This document shows positions 1 through 7,210 of a stretch of 64,000 nucleotides of DNA, piece after piece. The stretch covers positions 5,260,001 through 5,324,000 of the forward strand of contig NZ_LR134352.1 of NCBI RefSeq assembly GCF_900637185.1. The letters run 5' to 3'. The notes below the pieces were generated by a model. It worked only from the letters and a program-made list of their open reading frames with translations. It was not told where the DNA came from and ran no database searches. Numbering within the stretch: position 1 is the stretch's first letter; each line of letters opens with the position of its first letter. This DNA is from Nocardia asteroides. GTDB lineage: Bacteria > Actinomycetota > Actinomycetes > Mycobacteriales > Mycobacteriaceae. Both the position numbers and the translations under genes were made by a program.

Positions 1-64
1 GAGCGCCGGGTCACGGCGATCTCGGCAAGTCACTCCATTCCCCACTCCGCGAGGAGATGGCCTC

Positions 65-355
65 ATGACCGTTGTCGTCGAACTCGATTTCCGCGACGCG
101 ACTCTCGACCAGTACGACCAGGTGCTGCAGAAGATGGGCTACACCCATGGCGGCACCGGCGGGCCGGGCCTGCTGTTCCACGTGGCCCGGCGCACCGACG
201 AGGGATTCCACGTCACCGACGTCTGGGAATCAGCCGACCAGTTCCAGGAATTCGCGCGCACCACCCTCGCCCCACTCAGCGCCGAGGTCGGCATGACCAG
301 CCAGCCCGAGGTGACCGTCCACGAGGCCTACAACCATCTGAGCCAGGGCGGCTGA
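65..355 (+). CDS. small dimeric alpha-beta barrel-like protein
   Basis: A 96-residue cytosolic protein. The pattern of short beta strands around a conserved Asp/Trp/Phe core (DVWESADQFQEFA near residues 57-69) resembles the ferredoxin-like dimeric alpha-beta barrel (ABM-type) proteins. These are often monooxygenases or small-molecule binders, but I see no catalytic signature. The ATG at 65 is preceded by a good ribosome site (GAGGAG, 51-56). It converges with the methyltransferase that follows, with about 50 bases between them. Coding is clear from GC3. The fold is inferred and the function is unknown. Confidence 0.7.
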   Translation: MTVVVELDFRDATLDQYDQVLQKMGYTHGGTGGPGLLFHVARRTDEGFHVTDVWESADQFQEFARTTLAPLSAEVGMTSQPEVTVHEAYNHLSQGG

Positions 356-408
356 CCCGGGTCGAACCCAGGTGGCGGTCTCCGGATCGGCACGCGGGCG
401 CGGGCACG

Positions 409-1269
409 TCACGTGCGGGTCGAACGCTCGGCGAGCACGACGCCGACCCGGGGATCACCGACCGCGACCGCGCGTCCGAGCGGCGCGATCAGGTCGTCCC
501 ACGCGCGGAACTCGGCGTGCCATCCGTGGTCGGTCAGCCACCGCTCCCCTGGCCGTTCCGCGTCGCCGGGTACCGCCGCGACCGGCCCGTCGCCCGCCAC
601 CAGCCGGCGCAGTTCGGCGTAGTCCGGCGAGTCGTGGTCGACGGCGAACCTGCTGAGCCCGAATCGGCTGCCGGGGGCCGACAGCGCGGTGAGCGTTCGC
701 AGGACACGGGCATGATCGGCGGCGGGCAGGTACGGGAGCGCGCCCTCGTCGATCCAGTGTGTCGGCAGGTCGGCACGGAAACCGCAGGCGCGCAACGGCG
801 TCGCCCAGTCGGTACGCAGGTCGATCGGCAGGACGTGCCGCCGCGTGGCCGGCCGGGCGCCCGCCGCGCGCAGCACAGGTTCCTTGAACGCGAACAGTTC
901 CGGAAGGTCGATCTCGAACACGGCGCTGTCGGCGGGCAGCGCCAACCGATAGGCGCGGGTGTCGAGGCCTGCGCCGAGGAACACGACCTGGCGGCAGCCG
1001 GCCGCCACCGCCGCCGCCACCTGGTCGTCGACCAGCCGCACCCCCACCGAACGGCCTTCGAAGAACCGCTCGGCCAGCGCCTCGACGCGCGCCCAGCGGG
1101 CCGCGCCGGCGGCGGTGCGGCCGAAATCCCGGCGCGCGGCGTCGACGAAGGCGGAAGCCAGGGGGTCCTCGTACAGCCGGTCCGGCCTGCGCGTCTCCCG
1201 CTCCCGGATCAGCGCCACGCCCAGGGCGGTCAGTGCGACGCCTTCCGTGGGTGCCTGGATCTTCGTCAT
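409..1269 (-). CDS. class I SAM-dependent methyltransferase (TIGR00027/LCM-like)
   Basis: A 286-residue soluble enzyme predicted to transfer a methyl group from S-adenosylmethionine to an unknown acceptor. The SAM-binding motif I is visible as VFLGAGLDTRAYRL (residues 96-109), followed by the acidic post-I motif FEIDLPE (118-124). Both are typical of the leucine carboxyl methyltransferase-like family that is expanded in mycobacteria and nocardiae. ATG at 1269 has a strong GGAGGGG ribosome site. It is transcribed divergently from a TetR regulator, with a split inverted repeat between them, so it is the likely regulatory target. The substrate cannot be read from the sequence. Confidence 0.88.
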   Translation of the reverse strand: MTKIQAPTEGVALTALGVALIRERETRRPDRLYEDPLASAFVDAARRDFGRTAAGAARWARVEALAERFFEGRSVGVRLVDDQVAAAVAAGCRQVVFLGAGLDTRAYRLALPADSAVFEIDLPELFAFKEPVLRAAGARPATRRHVLPIDLRTDWATPLRACGFRADLPTHWIDEGALPYLPAADHARVLRTLTALSAPGSRFGLSRFAVDHDSPDYAELRRLVAGDGPVAAVPGDAERPGERWLTDHGWHAEFRAWDDLIAPLGRAVAVGDPRVGVVLAERSTRT

Positions 1270-1288
1270 CTACCCCTCCAAAAACTAA

Positions 1289-1354
1289 CTTGCCGACCGG
1301 CTAGTGATCTCGGTCACGGGTTCGACGGTAGGCTTCCCCTAGCCGGTCGTCAAG
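1289..1354. promoter_or_regulatory. split inverted-repeat operator between methyltransferase and TetR genes
   Basis: CTTGCCGACCGGCTAG (1289-1304) is mirrored by CTAGCCGGTCGTCAAG (1339-1354) with one mismatch in 16. The two arms lie just upstream of the two divergent start codons. Each arm is itself roughly palindromic, so they could be two dimer sites for the adjacent TetR protein. The repeat is read directly from the bases; its assignment to this TetR protein is inferred. Confidence 0.6.
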
Positions 1355-1368
1355 CAAAGGAAACCCCC

Positions 1369-1926
1369 GTGGACGGACGTCGTAGCGACACCCGAGAGCG
1401 CATTCGGACGGTCGCGATGGAATTGTTCTCCGAACGCGGCTACGAGAAGACGTCGCTGCGGGAGATCGCGGAACGGCTCGGGGTCACGAAAGCGGCCTTG
1501 TACTACCACTTCCGGACCAAAGAGGACATCGTCGTCAGCCTGTCCGACGACCTCCGGCGCGGGATCGACGACATCGTCGAATGGGCCGAGCAGGCACCGC
1601 CCGGCAGAGCGCGTGCCGAGCAGATCCTGCTGCGCTACAGCACGCTGCTGCACAGTCTCGGCCGCGACATGGTGCGCTTCTGGCACGAGAACCAGCCCGC
1701 GTTCCGCGATCTCGGTTTCGGGGCCGGGCTGCGCTACCAATTCCGGGTGCTGGCCGACCTGATGACCGCACCCGACCGGGACCCGCTGGCGGTCTATCAC
1801 GCCCGGCAGGCACTGCTGGCGATCAGCTGGAGCGTGTCGATGATGGGCGATCTCGACCTCACCGACGACCGGATGCAGGCCGCGGCCACCGCCGTCGCGC
1901 TCGACATCCTCGCGCGCATTCCCTAG
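1369..1926 (+). CDS. TetR/AcrR family transcriptional regulator
   Basis: A 185-residue DNA-binding repressor. The N-terminal TetR helix-turn-helix is clear: an ERIRTVAMELFSERGY lead-in, then SLREIAERLGVTKAALYYHF at about residues 30-50. It is followed by an alpha-helical ligand-binding C-terminal domain. I chose GTG 1369 because an AAAGGA ribosome site lies 8 bases upstream and homology begins here. The frame is open far upstream, but that part is antisense to the methyltransferase. Its stop codon abuts the stop codon of the convergent EamA gene. It probably represses itself and the divergent methyltransferase through the inverted repeat at 1289-1354. Confidence 0.9.
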   Translation: MDGRRSDTRERIRTVAMELFSERGYEKTSLREIAERLGVTKAALYYHFRTKEDIVVSLSDDLRRGIDDIVEWAEQAPPGRARAEQILLRYSTLLHSLGRDMVRFWHENQPAFRDLGFGAGLRYQFRVLADLMTAPDRDPLAVYHARQALLAISWSVSMMGDLDLTDDRMQAAATAVALDILARIP

Positions 1927-2838
1927 TTACAGCGGGGCAGGGGGTTCCGGGGCCGAGGGCCGGGTGGGCAGGGCGGTGAGGGTCAGGGCGAGCATGACCA
2001 GGGCGATGCCGGTGAGTTCGGATGGGGTGAGGCGCTGGTTCAGCGCCAGCGCGCCGACTACGGCGGCGGTGGCGGGGAGCAGTGCGAGGAGGAGGGCGAA
2101 GCGGGCGCGGCCGACGGCGGTGAGCACCACCTGGTCCAGGGCGTACGGCAGCGCGCTCGACAGCACGCCGACGCCGAGGCCGAACAGCCAGGTGCGGGGG
2201 TCGACGAAGACGGCGGCGTCGATCGCCAGCTGCGGGATCAGCACGAACGGCGCGAGCAGCAGCGCGGCGGCGGCCATGCCGACGGCGAGCGAGTCCTGGC
2301 CCTCGCCCGCGTCGGCGACCCGCTTGCCGACCAGGATGTACCCGGCCCACAGCACCGCCGACGCGATCGCGAATCCCACTCCCACCGGCTCGACGTCGAA
2401 CCGCACCCCCGCCAGCAGCACGACCCCGGCCGCGACCAGTACCACCGCGACCACGTCCCTGGCACGCCGCGAGCCGAGAGTGGCCACCGCGACCGGCCCG
2501 AGGAATTCGATGGCGACCGCGGTTCCGAGCGGGATCCGCGCGATCGCCTCGTAGAACACGATGTTCATCGCGACGGTGACGATGCCGAAGCAGGCCGCCA
2601 CGGCCAGGCCGCGCCGGGTCCACCGCGTGCGCCACGGTCGCCGCCAGGCCAGCAGCGCCACCCCGGCCGCGGCGGCACGCAGCCAGGCCACGGTCGCCGG
2701 TTCGGTGGTGTCGAACAGGAACACGCCCAGTGCCGCACCCAGATACTGTGAGGTCGCCCCGACGACGAACACCAGCGGCACCGACCAGCCGGGCAGGGTG
2801 GCGCGGCGCGGCCGCCCGGTCGTCGAGATCGCATCCAC
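1927..2838 (-). CDS. EamA/DMT-family transporter
   Basis: A 303-residue integral membrane protein of the drug/metabolite transporter superfamily (RhtA-like exporters of amino acids or metabolites). About ten hydrophobic segments form two EamA halves. The internal run AVAIEFLGPVAVA in the first half and QRLTPSELTGIALVMLALT in the second are typical. GTG 2838 begins MDAISTTG; an out-of-frame ATG lies at 2834. It ends immediately beside the TetR stop codon. Substrate is unknown. It may share a function with the methyltransferase/TetR group, but nothing in the sequence proves that. Confidence 0.88.
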   Translation of the reverse strand: MDAISTTGRPRRATLPGWSVPLVFVVGATSQYLGAALGVFLFDTTEPATVAWLRAAAAGVALLAWRRPWRTRWTRRGLAVAACFGIVTVAMNIVFYEAIARIPLGTAVAIEFLGPVAVATLGSRRARDVVAVVLVAAGVVLLAGVRFDVEPVGVGFAIASAVLWAGYILVGKRVADAGEGQDSLAVGMAAAALLLAPFVLIPQLAIDAAVFVDPRTWLFGLGVGVLSSALPYALDQVVLTAVGRARFALLLALLPATAAVVGALALNQRLTPSELTGIALVMLALTLTALPTRPSAPEPPAPL

Positions 2839-2902
2839 CCCCGGGAGTAATCCACAGCGGCCCGCCGATTTCAGCGCGCCCAGCCAGCGTGACCGAACCC
2901 AC

Positions 2903-2929
2903 TGTCACACGGCGACGGCCTCCGGCGTC
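2903..2929 (+). promoter_or_regulatory. ECF41-type promoter (TGTCACA-N16-CGTC)
   Basis: TGTCACA at 2903-2909 and CGTC at 2926-2929 are separated by 16 bases. This matches the promoter motif reported for ECF41 sigma factors. It lies 40 bases upstream of the ECF41 gene, which implies autoregulation. Confidence 0.7.
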
Positions 2930-2969
2930 TCATGGGTGAGCCGCCCGCGACCCTGGAGGACCACCCATC

Positions 2970-3860
2970 ATGAGCGACGACACGGATCCCGCCACCGAGG
3001 CGTTCGTGACGCACCGCAACCTGCTGTTCACCGTGGCCTACGAGATGCTGGGCTCGGCGGCCGACGCCGAGGACGTCCTGCAGGAGACCTGGTTGCGCTG
3101 GGTCGACGTCGACCTGTCCGAGGTCCGCGATCAGCGCGCCTACCTGGTCCGCATCACCACCCGTCAGTCACTGACCCGGCTGCGCACGCTGGGCCGCCGC
3201 CGGGAGACCTACGTCGGCCCGTGGCTGCCCGAGCCGCTGCTCACCGTGCCCGATGTCGCCGAGGACGTGGAGCTGGCCGACAGCGTGTCGATGGCGATGT
3301 TGCTGGTCCTGGAGACGCTGGCGCCGGTCGAGCGCGCGGTGTTCGTGCTGCGTGAGGTGTTCGATCTGTCCTACGACGAGATCGCCGCGGCGGTGGACAA
3401 GTCCCCGGCCGCGGTGCGCCAGATCGCCCACCGCGCCCGGGCCCATGTCGCCGCCCGCAAACCGCGCGGCGCGGTGACCACCGCGCAGAGCAGGGAGGCG
3501 ATCGCGGCATTCGGCCGGGCGGTGGAAACCGGTGATCTGCAAGGGCTGCTCGACCTGCTGGCGCCGGAGGTGGTGCTGCTGGCCGACGGCGGCGGGGTGG
3601 TCAAGGCGGTGGTCCGGCCGATCGTCGGCGCCGACAAGGTCGCCCGGCTCATGTCGGCCGGACTGCCACGGGCCGGGGGGACGGTGTCGACCGATCCGGT
3701 CCAGATCAACGGCGCGCCCGCGCTGCTGTTCCGGATCGACGGCAGGCTCGACAGCGTGCTCGCGATCCGGCTCGACGACGGGGCGATCACCGGCCTGTAC
3801 GTGGTGCGCAATCCCGCCAAGCTGTCGCGGATCGAGCGGACCACCGTGGTCGCCCGCTGA
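2970..3860 (+). CDS. sigJ: ECF41-group RNA polymerase sigma factor (SigJ-like) with fused SnoaL-like domain
   Basis: A 296-residue extracytoplasmic-function sigma factor. Region 2 (about residues 10-75, DAEDVLQETWLRW) and region 4 (about 105-160, LSYDEIAAAVDKSPAAVRQIAHRAR) bind core polymerase and promoter. The ECF41 hallmarks are all present: a WLPEPLL linker motif, a C-terminal SnoaL-like domain with DGGG, and a final NPAKL motif. In this group the C-terminal domain replaces an anti-sigma factor. ATG 2970 has a GGAGGA ribosome site. Usually a carboxymuconolactone decarboxylase, oxidoreductase or epimerase (COE) partner lies adjacent; here the downstream gene is a convergent FAD monooxygenase instead. 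Confidence 0.92.
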   Translation: MSDDTDPATEAFVTHRNLLFTVAYEMLGSAADAEDVLQETWLRWVDVDLSEVRDQRAYLVRITTRQSLTRLRTLGRRRETYVGPWLPEPLLTVPDVAEDVELADSVSMAMLLVLETLAPVERAVFVLREVFDLSYDEIAAAVDKSPAAVRQIAHRARAHVAARKPRGAVTTAQSREAIAAFGRAVETGDLQGLLDLLAPEVVLLADGGGVVKAVVRPIVGADKVARLMSAGLPRAGGTVSTDPVQINGAPALLFRIDGRLDSVLAIRLDDGAITGLYVVRNPAKLSRIERTTVVAR

Positions 3861-3875
3861 TCCGCGACGGCCGCG

Positions 3876-5396
3876 TCAGGGTTGTCCGACCCAGCGATCG
3901 AGCGCCGCTGTCAGCGCGGGCCCCGCGGTGTCGGCGGGTTCGTCGACGGTGGCGGCCCAGCCGACGAACGCGTCGGGCCGCAGCAGCAGCGCGTCGGCGG
4001 GCCGGTCGGCGGTCTTGGCGGTGACGATCACCAGCCGCGGCTCCCGCGCCACGGCGAGCTCGCGCAGGTCCGCGCGGTCGGCCAGGTCGAGGAAGACCGG
4101 CCGGGCGGCGTGCAGGAGTTCGGCGACGCTGGTCTCGCCGCCGTCGGTGAGCAGGGCGAGGTCGGGGGCGAACGTGCCGGTCAGCGGGTGGTCGCCCGGC
4201 ATCGGGTAGCGGACGTCGCCGGCCGAGATCATGCCGGCGAGGCGGCGCAGGGCCGGTTCGTCGGCGAACAGTTCCTGGAACACCGCGCGCAGAGCGTCGG
4301 CCGCCTCGTCCTGGCCGCGCCGCAGGGCCGCCTGCGCGCGGGTCTGCTGCAGCGCCCGGCCCGCCGCGGCGTGCCGTTCCTCGTGATAGCTGTCGAGCAG
4401 CCCGTCCGGCGCCCCACCGCCGAGGGTGGCCGCGAGCTTCCACGCCAGGTTGACCGCGTCGAGCATGCCGACATTGAGCGCGGTGCCGGTGGCGGGCAGC
4501 AGGTGCGCGGCGTCGCCGGCGAGCAGGATCCGGCCGTCGCGGTAGCGGTCGGCGCGACGGGCCTGGAACTGGTAGCGCGACAACCGGATCGGGTCGCCCA
4601 GCGGCAGGTCGGCGCCGAGCACCCGGCGCGCGCTGTCGCCGAGTTCGGCCAGGGTCAGGGGTTCGTCGTTGTCGTATTCGGTGAGGTCTTCCTCGGTGAC
4701 CTGGAAGAACATCGTCCGCACGGCCGGGTCGACCGGGCCCATCGCGAAGACGCCACGATCGGTGCGGGTGAAGCCGGGACGAACCGGTCCGTGGCCGGGA
4801 ATCTCCAGACCGCCGTCGTCGAGGACCGTGACCTGCTCGGGCACGGTGACCAAGCCGAGACGGTTGACCTCGGGAAAGGTGTTGCCGGGGAAGGCGATTC
4901 CGGCCAGTTCCCGGATCCGGCTGCGGCCGCCGTCGCAACCGGCCAGGTACCGGGCGGTCACCCGGTACGGCCCGTCCGGGCCGTGCACCTCGGCGGTGAC
5001 CCCGGTGTCGTCCTGGTCGACAGTCAGCACCTCGTGACCGCGCCGGATCTGTGCGCCGAGTTCCACGGCGCGCTCGGCCAGCAACCGCTCGACCTCGGCC
5101 TGGGGGATCCCCATCGCGTCCATCGGCACGTCGCCGAGCGGGGTGAAGTCGACGTGCAGGCCGCCGAACGGGAAGATCGGCGCCGCGATCGGGCTGCCCG
5201 CCGCGGCGAAACGGTCGAGCAGGCCCCGGTAGCGCAGCACATCCAGAATCCGGCCGCCCAGGCCGCTGGCCTTGTGCGCCGTTCCCGGTTCCACGCGCCG
5301 TTCCAGCACCACCGGCCGGACACCGGTCAGCGCCAGTTCACCGGCGAGCATCAGCCCGGCCGGACCGGCGCCGACCACGATCACGTCGGTGTTCAT
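3876..5396 (-). CDS. FAD-dependent aromatic monooxygenase (PheA/TfdB, Rox-like family)
   Basis: A 506-residue class A flavoprotein hydroxylase using FAD and NAD(P)H. The FAD motif GAGPAG (9-14), the DG motif CDGGRS (154-159) and the GD motif GRILLAGDAAHLLP (288-301) are intact. A thioredoxin-like C-terminal domain follows. Relatives hydroxylate aromatic polyketides, phenols or rifampicin; the substrate here cannot be told. The second methionine (ATG 5396, MNTDVIVVGAG) is the better start than GTG 5417, since the dinucleotide fold begins directly after it. It is preceded by the remains of a TetR gene, its probable former regulator. Confidence 0.9.
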   Translation of the reverse strand: MNTDVIVVGAGPAGLMLAGELALTGVRPVVLERRVEPGTAHKASGLGGRILDVLRYRGLLDRFAAAGSPIAAPIFPFGGLHVDFTPLGDVPMDAMGIPQAEVERLLAERAVELGAQIRRGHEVLTVDQDDTGVTAEVHGPDGPYRVTARYLAGCDGGRSRIRELAGIAFPGNTFPEVNRLGLVTVPEQVTVLDDGGLEIPGHGPVRPGFTRTDRGVFAMGPVDPAVRTMFFQVTEEDLTEYDNDEPLTLAELGDSARRVLGADLPLGDPIRLSRYQFQARRADRYRDGRILLAGDAAHLLPATGTALNVGMLDAVNLAWKLAATLGGGAPDGLLDSYHEERHAAAGRALQQTRAQAALRRGQDEAADALRAVFQELFADEPALRRLAGMISAGDVRYPMPGDHPLTGTFAPDLALLTDGGETSVAELLHAARPVFLDLADRADLRELAVAREPRLVIVTAKTADRPADALLLRPDAFVGWAATVDEPADTAGPALTAALDRWVGQP

Positions 5397-5517
5397 TTCT
5401 CGCACACTGTCTCCCACAAGTCGCCGGTCGGAACGTCGAGGAGCGATTGTGCGGCATCACCGGGGTCTTGCCGCAAGCCCCCGGGTCGGCTATACCTTGT
5501 AAAGGGCAGACAACGTC

Positions 5518-5799
5518 AGCCCGGGGGAAGCCGGTCGCGAGTTCGACCGCGGTGCGCAATTCACGAGTGCAGGTGGCCAGGTCGAAAGCCGGCTCGGCGG
5601 TCGCGCGCCCGCTCACGCCGTTGCGGAGCGAGAGCATGCACTCTGCCATCAGATCCGGATCGAAATCCCGGAATTTCCCGCCACGCCGCCCCACCACCAG
5701 CAGATCGGCCAGTTTCGCTCGGTCCGAATTCACCTGCTGGTCACGAGTTCCGGGGTCAGCGGTGGCGGTGTGCAGAGCCGGCGTGGTCACCAGGCGGTT
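5518..5799 (-). pseudogene. TetR-regulator C-terminal remnant
   Basis: The minus-strand frame encodes about 94 residues resembling the ligand-binding half of a TetR protein (KLADLLVVGRRGGKF, then RDFDPDLMAECMLSLRNGV). Upstream of this the frame runs into sequence antisense to the AlkB-like gene, and no helix-turn-helix can be found in any minus-strand frame up to 6180. The N-terminal half therefore appears deleted. It lies directly upstream of the FAD monooxygenase, which it may once have regulated. An alternative is a small free-standing protein, but there is no obvious start codon with a ribosome site. Confidence 0.55.
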
Positions 5800-5852
5800 C
5801 ACGGGCGGTGGGCCGACATGCCGTGAGCAAGATTGCCGCTCGGCCACGCTGT

Positions 5853-5868
5853 GCGAACATATGTTCGA
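5853..5868. promoter_or_regulatory. LexA (SOS) box
   Basis: GCGAACATATGTTCGA contains a perfect 14-base palindrome (5854-5867). It matches the actinobacterial LexA consensus TCGAAC-N4-GTTCGA at all but the first base. It overlaps the -35 region of the AlkB-like gene; a TAGACT -10 at 5877-5882 puts the transcript start at or next to the ATG. Confidence 0.8.
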
Positions 5869-5889
5869 ACTCGCGGTAGACTGGCGCCC

Positions 5890-6513
5890 ATGTCGCTGCC
5901 CCTGCAAGGTTCACTGTTCGACGGTGAGGCGGTTGCGCTGGGTTCGATCGAGACGATCCGGCGCGTCCAGCTCGACGCCACCGCCTGGGTGGACATCCGC
6001 CCCGGCTGGCTCGACGGCGCGAGCGTCCTGTTCGACCGGCTGGCCGAACGCGTGCCCTGGCACGCCGAACGCAGGCCCATGTACGACCGGGTGGTCGACG
6101 TCCCCCGGCTCGTCTCGTTCTTCGGCGAGCACGACCCACTCCCCGACCGCATCCTCGTCGAGGCGCGCGACGCCCTCACCGGCCACTACGCCACCGAACT
6201 CGGCGAGCCGTTCCGCACCGCCGGCCTGTGTTTCTACCGCGACGGCCGCGACAGCGTCGCCTGGCACGGCGACACCATCGGCCGCGGCGCCACCCACGAC
6301 ACCATGGTCGCGATCGTCTCGGTCGGCGCACCCCGCGCCCTCCTGCTGCGACCACGCGGCGGCGGCGCCAGCATCCGCTTCACCGCGGGCCACGGCGATC
6401 TGCTCGTGATGGGCGGTGCGTGTCAGCGCACCTGGGAGCACGCGGTACCCAAGACGGCACGGCCCGTGGGCCCCCGCATCAGCATCCAGTTCCGGCCGCG
6501 CAACGTGCGCTGA
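5890..6513 (+). CDS. AlkB-like 2-oxoglutarate/Fe(II)-dependent dioxygenase
   Basis: A 207-residue cytosolic enzyme predicted to reverse alkylation damage on DNA or RNA bases. The iron ligands are visible as H126 and D128 (AWHGD) and H184 (TWEHAVP). The 2-oxoglutarate and substrate arginines are in PRISIQFR (R196, R202), corresponding to the C-terminal RxxxxxR of E. coli AlkB. ATG 5890 starts right after a -10 element, so the mRNA is probably leaderless. The LexA box covering the promoter suggests induction by DNA damage, which is not the Ada control used in E. coli. Family assignment is strong; direct SOS control is inferred. Confidence 0.92.
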   Translation: MSLPLQGSLFDGEAVALGSIETIRRVQLDATAWVDIRPGWLDGASVLFDRLAERVPWHAERRPMYDRVVDVPRLVSFFGEHDPLPDRILVEARDALTGHYATELGEPFRTAGLCFYRDGRDSVAWHGDTIGRGATHDTMVAIVSVGAPRALLLRPRGGGASIRFTAGHGDLLVMGGACQRTWEHAVPKTARPVGPRISIQFRPRNVR

Positions 6514-6537
6514 CCGATCCCCGAGGTCCGCGCTCGG

Positions 6538-7113
6538 CTACTTCGCGCTCAGGACGGAGTGCACCAGCTCCCGCACCCCCGCGCGCAGCCGGTCGACCTC
6601 ACCCGCCCTGGCCAGCCGCTGCGCGAGCTCACCGCCGAGGGTCGACAGCAGCAGCGCGCCCACCGTCTCCGCATCGATGTCCGGTCGCACCTCGCGCAGC
6701 AGCGCGGTCACATGATCGGCCCAGAAGGCATGGAATTCGGCGCTGCGCGGATGGGGCGGCATGGCCTGATAGGCGGCGATCAATTCGACATCATGGGTGA
6801 CCATGCTCGTCATGGCGTCGAAGAAGGCCAGTAGCCGATCGGTCGCCGGCGCGCCGGGCCCCAGCGGCGGCGGCCCGGACTCGATCGCGGCCATCAGCGC
6901 GATCGCCCCCTCCGCCACCAGCTCGTAGAGCAGCCCGGCGCGGCTGCCGAAACGGTGGAAGATCGTCCCCTTGCCCACTCCCGCGGCCGCCGCGACCCGG
7001 TCCATCGTGACCCCCGCCGCGCCGTGCTCGGCCAGCAGCGCGGCGGTGGCCTCGAGGATCGCTCGACGGTTGCGCGCGGCGTCGGCGCGTTCGGCGGGGC
7101 GTCGGTCGGTCAT
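6538..7113 (-). CDS. TetR/AcrR family transcriptional regulator
   Basis: A 191-residue repressor with a TetR helix-turn-helix at about residues 35-60 (VTMDRVAAAAGVGKGTIFHRF) and a helical effector domain. I chose ATG 7113 (MTDRRPAERADAARNRRAI), because the frame further upstream reads through the operator region. It is divergent from a zinc-independent quinone oxidoreductase. A near-perfect inverted repeat occupies the shared promoter region, so control of itself and that reductase is the simple expectation. The ligand is unknown. Confidence 0.9.
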   Translation of the reverse strand: MTDRRPAERADAARNRRAILEATAALLAEHGAAGVTMDRVAAAAGVGKGTIFHRFGSRAGLLYELVAEGAIALMAAIESGPPPLGPGAPATDRLLAFFDAMTSMVTHDVELIAAYQAMPPHPRSAEFHAFWADHVTALLREVRPDIDAETVGALLLSTLGGELAQRLARAGEVDRLRAGVRELVHSVLSAK

Positions 7114-7148
7114 CGCATCGCTTCCTCGGCTCGCGCCGATCCGTTGAC

Positions 7149-7199
7149 AAGTTGACCGACGGTCCATATCGTTCGAACATCTGGACCGGCAGTCAACTT
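7149..7199. promoter_or_regulatory. split inverted-repeat operator, TetR/oxidoreductase divergent promoter
   Basis: AAGTTGACCGACGGTCCA (7149-7166) is mirrored by TGGACCGGCAGTCAACTT (7182-7199) with two mismatches in 18 and a 15-base spacer. Each arm carries an outward-facing TTGAC -35-like element, so the operator overlaps both promoters symmetrically. Confidence 0.65.
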
Positions 7200-7210
7200 A
7201 TGGAGTTCTG

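Noticed and set aside
517..1368. Long plus-strand open frame upstream of the TetR gene
   Set aside because: It is antisense to the methyltransferase, which has clear motifs and a ribosome site; the real TetR protein starts at GTG 1369.
3882..5879. 665-codon plus-strand open frame opposite the FAD monooxygenase
   Set aside because: Composition is that of a high-GC antisense shadow; the minus strand carries all flavin-binding motifs.
7171..7180. GTTCGAACAT as a further LexA box
   Set aside because: The second half-site spacing is wrong; it forms the spacer of the TetR operator.
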